Shown piece after piece: positions 35,877 to 47,800 of a stretch of 64,000 nt of DNA. The notes below the pieces were generated by a model that saw nothing but the letters and a program-made list of their open reading frames with translations, did no database searches and was not told the origin of the DNA. A program made the translations under genes and the position numbers. The first letter of the stretch is position 1; each line of letters begins with the position of its first letter. This DNA comes from Sipunculus nudus. Lineage: Eukaryota; Annelida; Sipuncula; Golfingiida; Sipunculidae. Location: NCBI GenBank assembly GCA_026874595.1, contig CM049306.1, forward strand, positions 10,377,019-10,441,018, read 5' to 3'.

Positions 35877-37934
35877 TGTTAATTAAGACCTGCAATTAAA
35901 AAAAAACTTCTATTCTTGTACTGTTCACTTCGATATTATAGCAATTTAAACTCCTGAAGTTACTATCAATTATTCAAGAGCCATTAGGCCTTACGTCAGT
36001 TGCATACACCCCGGTACGTCATCCTGTATACCGTATATGATACAATGCATTACTTGTGAATGAATATTCAGCTTTTAATCATCCAAAATGAGTACCGGGT
36101 AAAAACAATATTTCTCTTTTCCGCGTTAATCTTAAATCCAGTAAAGAAAAAAAAACTTAGATTTTATCGCTTAGTTGTAAACACTTAAACACAAGACGTC
36201 ATTTAAGGAAAAATGGCGATTATGAAATATCTCCGATCACGACATGGTAAAAATCGTCTCTTTATGTTTCGGTCAGCTGGCTCTGAATTTATCGTCAGTT
36301 ATATATAGTTGTGGCTAATTTGGTGGTATAGGGATTTATGATGCCTACCACATTATCCATGTTGCGAGTGAGATGCTTTTTGAGATGCTGGAACATGTTT
36401 GGCTTCGGGACCAGATCCACGTCTACAAACAGAGTGAACGGGGTGGACACTGTGCTGACCGCCACGTTTCTAAGATAGTTGATGGGGTAATAAGGCTGTA
36501 ATAACAAGTGATCCATGGGTCATGACGCTCAGCTGACTGGGAAGAGATTCGCAAAAGGAAAATTTATCATCTGAATGGTAGTATATACCCATTCAACTGA
36601 AGCATCAAACAGTTTAACCAACAGGCCAAGATTGTGTGTGTATTTATATATCTCAAAATAGAGAAAAAATGCGTAAACTTTAAAAAAAATACAGGTGGCT
36701 CCACCAGTCTGCAGAAACTAATAAAAACACTTAATGTTCAATATCCATGCAAAGAATCATGGTGATCTCTGCATTAGTTGTTCAGATATTTCAGCTTTTG
36801 TATCAAATTGTCCATTATTCTGGGGGATACTTCGGAGTCCTATAGCTTGAAGGATATGGGTAACAGAGACCTAATTTCAGGTTTCATGGGCCTCCTTGCA
36901 TGACAAGAATGAAGATTCTAGGTCCAGTTGTTACAATTTGTGCCACGTTAACAGATAACAGCATTCTCAAAGGTCTCAAAAACAGAGAAAAAAAATCGAA
37001 AAATTGAATAAAATATAGGTGGCACCACCAGTCTGCAGAAACTGATGAAACACTCCATGATCAATATCCATGCAAACTATTATGGTGATCTCTGCATTAG
37101 TTGTTCAGATACTAATACAGCTCAGCTTTTGTATCAAATTTTTCCTTTATTCTGAGCTGTACTGTGGAGTGCCATAGCTCAAAGGATATGGGTAACAGAG
37201 ACCTAATTTCAGGTTTCCATGGAGAGTTTTCATGGGTCTCCCTGTGTGTCAAGAATGACGATTCTAGGTCCAGGCGTTACGATTTGTACCCTACATCCTT
37301 AAAGGTCTCAGAAATAGAGAGAGAAAAAAAATAAAAAATTTGAAGAAATACAGTCTGCAGAAACCGATGGAACATCTCATTATCAATATGTATGCCAAAA
37401 ATCATGACCATCAGTGATGTAGTTAATGAGATATTGAAGTTTTTGTTTGAAATTTTTGACTATTCTGGGGGGGGGGGTTACTTTGGGGGCCCCATAGCTC
37501 GAAGGATATGGGTAACAGAGACCTAATTTCTGGTTTCCAAGGAGATTTTTCATGGACCTCTCAGAATATCAAGTTACAAGGTTCTAGGTCCAGCCGTTAC
37601 GATTTGTGCCTGGTTAACGGACAGACGGACTACGGACAGACGGACGAAGGACAAAGAGTGATCGCTATAGCTCAGCATGACTGAAAGTCAGCTGAGCTAA
37701 AAAATACGATATGTTTTATTTCGAAAGTTCCATAAATAGTATGTTATAATATGTCGCAGCCTTGGTAAAATGTATATACCAGGAGTATATTGGACTATTT
37801 TGATCATTTCTGAAAATTATTCGAGACATATTTTCAGGTAAAACACACAATTTTTCTTCTTAGTCATCTTAAAGATTGTTAAGTTACCGGTATACATTTA
37901 ATATATCTAATTATGATTATTACGATTCGCTGAT

Positions 37935-37993
<59 letters not shown>

Positions 37994-40900
37994 CAAAGTG
38001 AAGCCTGTTCACAAACAATACACAATTTGGTTAGATTATACATTTCATATAACCTTTATAAATAATGTTTCTGCATTCAAAGCAGCCATGTACCAAACTA
38101 CCGCTACGTCAGTGCCGTGACTTTGGAAACTCCGTTGTAGAGTGAAATCCCGACTTGCGACCCCATACCTAGCTACCCCGTTTAGCTTGACAACTAAACC
38201 AAAAAAATACAACTGTTTTGTCCCGCCTTTCACATGTTCAGTGTAGTCAATTTATTTTCGGGGGGGGGGGGGGGACTCGCTGGAATGCATTGTAGGGTTA
38301 TCAAAGTTGGGACAACTTTACATATAAATATATATAAATATATAGGTTTATATATATATATATATATATATATGTAGGTTTCAAAAATATGGTATCATGT
38401 GTCATGGTATCGTGTTTCTGGTATTAATTCTAAACAGATTTAGATATATAATATTCCATAGTAATCTCAGAAATGGAACCAAAGTCTAAAATTTAAATAA
38501 TTAATATATTTGATGTTCAATATATAAATATTATTCTCTGAATAAAGGGGGAGGATGATATCATTGACCCCCCCCTCAGTAATAAGGTGGGTAGGGGGGA
38601 TATATACCCCCATCCCCCTTTGTATTGACGCCCCTGCACATGTACGACGACAGCTTCGACGGCTAAATTTTGTTTTGTTCCTTAACTGTTCACGGTATTT
38701 TATTTTATCTTATTGCAGGATAATTGGTGAAGGTAGCCGCCTTCATATTTAATTCTGACATATTTAATTCTGAACCTAATAATGTCCATATGAATTTCCA
38801 TTTGAAATTACTTGACAGATGTCACCCAGACTTAACAGAGAGGACCCCCCCCCCCCCCCCCACCGACGCACTCGTTTATGAGTAATACACAGCGATGGAG
38901 ATTAAATAAGTCCATAGAGCGTTGACCCTGGTTAAGGACCGTGCGTGAAAATTCTCACCGCTCTTTGACTGAAATTTGAACTCTAGAAAATGGGTAATTT
39001 CAATTTGAAGGCGATCGAGCTTGTGTCTTTGGATTTTTTTTTCTATGACCAAAAGGTACTTTCATACCATAGGGGCTCTTTGCATCATAGCTTGAAGTCA
39101 AAAGTCTCTATGCTCCATCTCCAGACCACAGAATCCAGTCTGTTAAAGGCATTTTTATGGACATGTAAATTTTTCTAGGGTTTATGTATGAACTATATAT
39201 CCCTTCCTTTAGAATATTCCATACTTATAATGACTTAAGTTACTTTCTTTAGATAAAACAGATAAAAAATACCTGACACTTACCCCTCTTTTATACACCA
39301 CGTGTATCGTGAGGTTGTTCTGGTGTTTGCTCATGATTTTGGATTTTTTCACTGTTTCTTCCAATGCCAGGGATTCTTCCTCTGTAACATGAACGGCAGC
39401 AACCAGCGGTCCAGACCAGCTGTCCAAAAAAATTTCAAATACGGAAAACCTATCTAAAGTTAATTGCGTTGCCATGGTAACGTCATATTGCCCGACTGGT
39501 GGCAGGTTGGACGGGGCTACGTAAAATAAATGAGTCCTTCTCTTGCTTGCTCCGTCTATTAAAAACTCGGCACATTCTTTGTTTGGATCCTGAAATAAAT
39601 AACAATAAAGGAAGATGATGGTTAAATGAAAGTAAACGGGGGAAATGGTGTGTGTGTCAATGCAACCCTTCCTCCATTCATCTGATATAAGTTTTAAGTG
39701 TGGTCGCTCATGTACCAAAATCCCAGTCCCGTAGGAATTGAATACCCAAATTGGGAAAGTGATTGTTTTTACTTCATTTAGGTGTAAGCTGATGGAAAAA
39801 GGTAGGTAACAAATTTATCAACTCCGTACCCCCCCCCCCCCCGAAAATAAACCTAAGATGGCCGCCATACGAATAATAAACCTATATATATTGCTTTGAT
39901 ATTGTAACTTTTTGATCAAATTGAATAATATTGGGCCAATTTTCAAGATTTTGAATGTGTTCTGTCAATTGCAACTGCTCTAGGTGCTGTCTGAAGGCCA
40001 CAATGGATATTAATGGTCAAATTCAAACTTATGAACCAAGCCTCTAAAGCATACCATTAGACATCTTTGGTACTACTATGTAATATGTTATGTAAATTGA
40101 AATAGGGTTTTCAAATGCTCTTTATAATATCTTCATTTTCTGATGGTCACAGAAGTACTCAAGGTCAAGGTCGAAAGTATTATACATTTTTTTGGCAAAA
40201 TAATATGTAACAGGAACGATAATTAAAATACACAAACACTAAGATACTGTTATATGGTTGTCAAATGGCCTTAAATACATGAAATTGATGTACGTGTTGT
40301 ATATTTCACACATTGAAGATTCTCTCATATGAAGTATTAATCACCATACGTATTACTAAGAAACAACAATTTTGAAATCGATTTGTGTGGTTAGTAAAAA
40401 AGAAATAATCGAAAAGTTTTGTTGATCCAAATACATTGACAATTTATAGCGTGATAATCATTCTAGACGCCTGCTTAATTCGAGGAACTCCAGTAGAAAC
40501 CTATGTCCGAATAGTTTTTCTGGAGGGGCTGATCCAGGATTTAGAAAAGGGGGAAGGGGGGGGGGTCCAACCCAGGAGAACTAATGAAATAAAAATAAAA
40601 AAGGGCCCCCAGGTCCGAAAAAGGGGGGTGCAGGATGCAAAGTTTGTCTGAAACCCTTAAAAAAGGTTGCGGTGGAAAAGAAGGGGGGTGGGGGTGGGGG
40701 TGGGGGAGTCCATACTCATACCCCCCCCCCCACCCCCTTGGATCCGCCTCTGATCTGGATATGGACGCAAACAGGCCAGATATCATTGTTATTATCATTA
40801 AAAGTTTAAAGAGCAAAACAGAAAAAAATATGCTGCCCTGACAAAAATTTCACCAGCGACCTAAAATCTCACCCTAAAATGATAAGTATGCCAATATTAA

Positions 40901-43900
40901 TAGCATCTGGCGAATGCAAATATCTTTAAGAACCCCGTACGTTAATGTCGGATAATCGGGACCAAGCATCTCTAGACTGTAAAATCTCAACCGCAGTTTA
41001 TTATGTCAGGGAATTAAGTAGTTACTGTCGGCTCTGCATCGACCAGACGATGCGTGTGCCAAGGAAGGTAGTATCACACCAGCTGTTTATATGATACACA
41101 AATAATATCGAGGTGGGAAGTGTTTTATATTAAACGAAAATAACCTTTTCGAAAGACTATATATTTATGTAGGTAACGTCAATATGGCTTGATGTTGTAC
41201 ATGGTTGAAATTAATTGTATAATAGGCCTGTTTCTATCCTCAAGGACCACAATACCTAAGAGACGACCAGAGGAAACATCGAAAATACTTGACTAGATTA
41301 AATTTATTTAGCTATTTAAAAATAAGAGTTTCTGAAAGAGTCATATTATATAAATCATTTGGTGAAACCGTTGACCATGCAACTTCGAAGGCCGCTGATG
41401 CAGTGCAAGAGATTCTATGTTGAAAAGGACAATGCAGGCGGCTCTTCTTGAATTCGAGGAACAATGAAAGATCTCTGGTGAAAGTTCCCTCCTTGATTTG
41501 GAAACAGGCGACTGACCATACCTTTTGTTATATACCTCTTACACATTACTTATGTGTGTATTATCGGAGGATGCAGTGACACCGACGTTCAAAAGTGAAT
41601 TGAAAAAATTGTCAATTCATGATAAAAGGCTCAGAAGTTTTCTTCCTGATGTTTCCCTGTGCACACTATATGAGCACCAGTATAAAACCAAGCGATTTGA
41701 GTGTGCATGTGGTACTTCCTATGACAAAGACAAGGATGGATATTGTCTTCCGTACTTCATGAAGAAAAGCACCACTGGCTTCTTTGCAGTTGATTATGTT
41801 GATTTCCTACAAGGCATTGTGTAAGGCGGTCTTCCCTCAACACGCGACTGTTGAGGTAGTATATCAAGAGTATAAAGCAGAATCAATAATGAAAATACCA
41901 CTTGCCAACCAAGATTAACCACTATCCATCCATCTGCATATGAACATAATGCATAAAGACATGCAATCATTCAGCTAAACCCTATTAGGTAATGTCGGTT
42001 AGACTGTTCATATGCAGTATCTCTAGGTACTGATGGTCTCCATAGACTGATAGACTAATAGTATTTCTTGTTAACAAATAATTTTAATTTATTCTTAAAA
42101 CAACCCTAACATTACAATACACTAAATCAATACAATTACATAGTATAACAACAGTATAACGGTAAATCAATACAATGTTACAGTATAATAAATAAAGTAT
42201 AATCCAGATGTACAGTTCACATAAATCTTCTCGGAGAATAATAGTCAAATTCAATAACAAAATCAATCTGTTTAATCCAAAAGTGAAGTTCTGGTAGTGA
42301 TCCAAAAGGCAAACTGAAGTCTATATAAAATTCGTTACAAATTTCGAAGAAGATCTATAACTGCTGCAATTGTCGGAAAGGTCCACAAACTGACTCTAAC
42401 TCTTCCGTGTACGCTGGAATATTTCTCATACCTCTGTCTCGGCTCTAAACACAGCCCCTAATTTAAAGCTTCTCACCCTAAAGCCTAGAAACTTCTATTT
42501 CACGAACAATCCAAAGAACACAACAATACATAATACACACGCGCCCAAAGAACAATACAAGACACGCGCTCATAGAGCGCTGTGTTTCTACACGTCAGAC
42601 CCCTCACGTGGGCCGGGCCAACTCGCACGTCTCCTATGGTAACGAACTATGTTTGCGCTACACAGACACAGGCAAGACTCCTGCGCACAATAAAAGAGAC
42701 ACCTGTAACAACCTTTTGTGACTATCATGTAACTCTTGGTCAGCTGCTATTAAGAGAACACAAACATTCAAAAACGTATAAATCGACCTTATAATATTTA
42801 GTTTAATGTGATAGTTACAAAATCAAATCGTTATCTCTATGTAAAGGTTGCAGTGGCGGCCATCTTGGATTTTTGGGGTTACAGGACTCATAAAAAATTT
42901 AACTTCTTTCATTCAGTTGCTTAAATACAAATAAAGTGAAAGCATGCACTATCATATTCGATTCGTTTTGTTACACGAGCAGCTACGCCGATCCGCAATA
43001 CTTATTAATTTCCATTGGTGATGGTGTTCATCTTGGATTTTTGGTGTTAAAGGGGTCCGAAAATTTGTTTTCTAAGGTTTTTCATTTATTCTTGTCCTTT
43101 TCAAGCTAATTCAGTCATTTTCGCGATTCGGGCATCAAATTCCTACAAAAATAAATCTCCATCTACACTATTATGTCCGGGTTCAGGAATACCAAATTGT
43201 TGTCCGTACTGAAAAAATTATGTGTGCTTGCTCATATTTGCCGTCTAATTGGAGTTTCAGCTAGTAACAGATTGGAACAGTCCTATCCATATCCCATTAA
43301 ACACCAGGGCCGAAGTGAAAACAAGGGACTCATGGGTCACGGCGCTCAGCTGATCATGATTGGACTATAAATGTATCACCATTGTGATACTATATTTAGT
43401 CGACAAACCTTATGAATATCATGGACATGTTAGGCTATTATAAAGGAATATAATGTAATATGTGAGAGAATCATGTATGAAATAACCTGACTGATGGATT
43501 AATATGGAGTAAATATAGTGGTTTATTTTTTTATTTATTTCGGAGCTGTTGAAAATAGGGATATATTTGAGCAAATTTGAATGCAATGACAGTACACTAA
43601 GCAGTGGTAGAATGATGATAAGGCTATTTGTTGATGGATCTATAGTGTATGGAAGTCCGCAAGATTTCAATTAGACAGATATAATGTTATGATTAACTAT
43701 GATGAAGAGGGGATTTATGAATTGTGACTGTATGACATGATATCTCTTAAGTCTTGACAAGGTACGTTATATTTATGCCCACCACGTCTACATATTACAC
43801 AATATTGACATAATTTCTGGCATGTACATAGGTAACAAATAGTTATACAATATATAAAAATATGAAGATATCTGATTCATCTTGTTCTCGTTTACTGAGG

Positions 43901-44831
43901 CTGACATTGGGATGGGGTTCGGAGAAGGAAACAGTGTGGGCAGCAAGGAGAGTTGGATGTAGAGAGAACAGGAGATGGAGTGAGAGGGACGGAGCATTCA
44001 ACAGTACTTAAAAACCTGAAAGGTTAAAATCTAAAATATTATGAAATGTAAATAAAGTCTGAGAGAAAGAGGTAATCTAGGCCATGGTTGGTTGATATGA
44101 TTGAAGAAATTGTTGCAAATAATATTTTAAGATCTGACCATGCGTTTCCATTGGATACATTTCTGACAGGCTGTTGACAGTTCAACATTTTACACATTTT
44201 TCTAATGAGATCCAATATTTTTAATAAACTTTTTTTTCTATTTTATGATATGTATACAGTTGCTTTAAAGTCCCCACTCCATAGGCGGAAGGACTTGATG
44301 GGGGGGGGGGGGGGGGTTGGTTATGATGGGAGTTACAACGCCTCTGTCTCTCTGTATATATTTTCTTCAAATTATTAAATTTTATGCTATAGCAATAGAA
44401 CTATTGTTCACAGTGCCAAGGAGCAAGGACTTAGTGGGGTGGGGGAAGGGGATTGTGGGAGTCACAATACCCTTGCATATACGTACAGGATATGAAATTT
44501 AATTAATCAGTGCTTACAGGAAAAAAAAGTTTATTCATAATTATTAAATATTTAAAACAGGCAGAAAGCTAAAGAAACAAAGCAAATCATTTTAATTCCC
44601 ATTCTTCTGAGCCAAGAAATTATGAACAATTTTTACATAAATTCCTTTTTTTTATAACATCATTTTTTCCCAGGTTTGATAATGTAACTATACATTTAGA
44701 GTATAACATATATATGTGAATATTTCAGTTGATTCACATCTCTTAATTGCATCAACATATATATCTAATAAATCAGGTTTATAGTACCTGTCAACAGAAT
44801 TGGGTGGAGGGAGGAAGGGAGGCATAGAGGT

Positions 44832-44871
<40 letters not shown>

Positions 44872-47800
44872 TAGAGAGAGAGAAAGAGAGCTAGACTGCC
44901 AGAGAAAGAGAGAAAGGGAGAAAGAGAGAGGAGAAAGGCTCTCTGGTAATTACTGCCTGACCCAGACACAGAAACAGTAGGCAAGGAGTGAAGGTGTTAT
45001 GTAACAGCCTAGAACACTGTTAACCAATGACTTGATGTAAACATTCAAGACATGGTGCTATAAATATGGGTCACTGTGCTAAGCTGAAGTTGACTTTTAA
45101 GGTAAAAATCGAAATTAATATCAAATGGAGATCAAGTCTAAGAGGAAAAGGCAATATATGCCATGGCTGGTTGACATGATTGGTTTGTATTGATGAGTAA
45201 GAAATTGTTGCAAATAATATTTTGTGACAAAACCATGCATTCTCTAATGTCAAAATTGAAGCATGTGAGCATTTTGTGAACGTAAGATGTATATTATTAC
45301 GAAGATCATTGGCTGGCTTTTTGATAAATTGTTGACAGTTCAGTAGTTTACACATTTGCTCAATTGGATCTATTTTACATAATATATATTATTATTGGTT
45401 GGTTTGGGGGGGGGGGGGGGGCTGGAATGATTGGAGTTACAACATATCTGTATTAATATAGTGTATATACATATAGGGTTTCCACTTAATTCAACAATAC
45501 TTACAGGATTAAATAGTTCATTCACAATTACATAATATTTAAAAAAGGACAGACAGACTGTTAGACAAACAAAGCTGATAATATATTTTAATATTTTAAA
45601 GTTTTTCATCTGCAATATTACACATCTGAATACATAAGTTGGTTTCAAATTTCAGACTTTAATAGCTTAAATCCATAAACATCAACATATGAAAGTTATT
45701 TCAACAGTGCTTAGAGGAAAAATTTCATAATTAATATATATTTAATGATAATTGGGAGATGATGGACAGACAGAGCTGATCACTTTATGTTCCATTCTAC
45801 TGAGGCAAGAATATGTTTAATTTAGATCTTAATTTTTTCTAATCCAATTATTTTTCAAATTAAAAAAATTGTACACATTTGCCTCAGTGCAAAGGTGACG
45901 GTGAGGTACAAAGGATCAATGACAGGGGGGGGGGGGGGGGATGGTGGGATTAACAACACTTTTGCATATACATTTAGGGCAAACAAAGCCTGCTGAAGCT
46001 TGAAAATAATAAACACATGTTTGTATTAGATCCTCATTTTTTAATTTAAGTTTAATTTGTATACATTTCCAATATAACATATATTTCTGAATATAAACAT
46101 TGATTCATAATTAGAAATTGCATCATTATAAATCTCAATCTTGTCATATAACACCACATCATGCATACAAATGTATACTTATATATTCATGGGGGGGGGG
46201 GGAGGGGGGAGGAGGTGTGATATGAGAACAATGGTACACATGTCACAGCAGGGGATCTCCCCCAGTGACTGTAACAAATCAGTAACCCTGGGATAGCTGA
46301 CTTCCAGTGACCTGGAATGGTCTACCTGCATCTGGAACAAAGCAAGTGACTACTATAGAGCCTCAAGATAAAATCCAATAACTAGCCTAATTTTCAACCT
46401 TTTTATTTTCAAATTTCAGATTTAAACAAATTAAATACTTATGTTTACATGCTGTGAAAAATAAATCAACAGTACTCACAGGAAAAAAACATGCCTTGGT
46501 CAAAGTTGAGTAAAATTTAAGGTACTGATTTTATGTTTATGCTATTAACTTATAAAATTTACAAAATACAGATCTAATTTTGGGTATACAATTGAATCTT
46601 AATTAAACAAAGTTATAAACTTGAAAAAAATTCTCTAGCTTCAATAACTTTCATGTAACGTGAGTAAATATTTTTCCTAATTTTTTAGAAAGTCCATTAT
46701 GTTTGGGCCCATAACTTTAAACAATTACGCAATACTGACATTATTTCTGGCATGTGCATAGCTAATGTATAGAAAAATATGTATTTTATATATGATCAAA
46801 GTCAGATCAGTGGTTTTGATATCTGGCAGTCCTGAAGTGTAACAATGGGTCTTTAATGTAAAAATGAAGTTTTTCATTAATATCTCGAAGGAATTAAGTC
46901 CTAGTGACCAAATTCTTGGCATGGTAGGGAATTTTGGAGACATCTAACTGTATGCCAAATTTAAGGAACTTAGAGCTGAAGCTGGGGAGCTGAGCTCTAG
47001 CAAACTGCGTAACACTAGATTTATGTAAACAATATGTGACATGGTGCTTAAAAACTTGAATAAAATCTACAGTTTTTGATCAACTGATTTCAAATTTTTG
47101 ATGTTAACAGTTGAAATGCTAACAAAAAACATGCTTAGAAAATTAAATCCACAGCAGTTACAGGAAAAAAACGTGCCATGGTCAAAGTTGGGCAAAATTT
47201 AAGGTACCAATTTTTTATTTTTGCTAATATTTAAAATAAATTAAAACATTTTGTCAAATTTTGGGTATACAAATTAATTTTGATTGATAAAAGTTATATT
47301 ACTGGAAAAAAAGAGCTTAGCTTTAATAAGTTTTGTGTTAAGTGACCAAATTTCTTTCCTGATTTTTTACAAAATGCATTATGTTTGGGCCCATAACTTT
47401 TTTAAATTATATAATACAGACCTAATTTCTGGCATGTATTGAGAAACTATATAGAGGATTATTTATGGTAAATATGAGGAAAAACAGACGAGTGGTTTTG
47501 ATATTAGGCAGTCCTGAAGTGTGAAAATAGGTTTTTAATAAAAAAATGAGGTTTTTCCTTAATTTCTCAAAGGAACCAAGTCGCAAAGACCCAGTTTTCG
47601 GCTTGGTAGATCTTGGGGACATCTAACATTATGCCAAATTTTGGATTCCTAGGTCTTACGGTTTCAAAACGTGCAACATCTACGGACGGAAGGACGGACA
47701 GACGGACGGACAATGGACCACAACTATAGCTCAAATGACTTATAGTCAGCTGAGCTAATAATTCAAATTTATCATATGAACTGACCACACAGAAGAAACG

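Larger units (their letters stand above)
43320..47758 (+). mobile_element. Family R repeat, copy R4 (long)
   Basis: Left end ACAAGGGACTCATGGGTCAC and GGCGCTCAGCTGA; right end GGACGGACAGACGGACGGAC, then hairpin TAGCTCAAATGACT-TAT-AGTCAGCTGAGCTA and CTAA. Its last 1.3 kb, two units opening with CGTGCCATGGTCAAAGTTGG, is close to that of R3. The left 3 kb holds repeated units containing poly-G runs (44300, 45406, 45925, 46191). Lies in intron 11, antisense. No transposase recognised. Confidence 0.7.

Noticed and set aside
36295-36349. Read-through extension of exon 13 to the stop at 36295
   Set aside because: Family alignment continues in exon 14 and a GT donor (GTAGGC) stands at the exon end; the extension has no similarity.
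39209-39718. 169-codon frame taken as a whole (-)
   Set aside because: Only 39284-39589 is exon 12; both flanks are intron, bounded by TTTCAG and GTAAGT.
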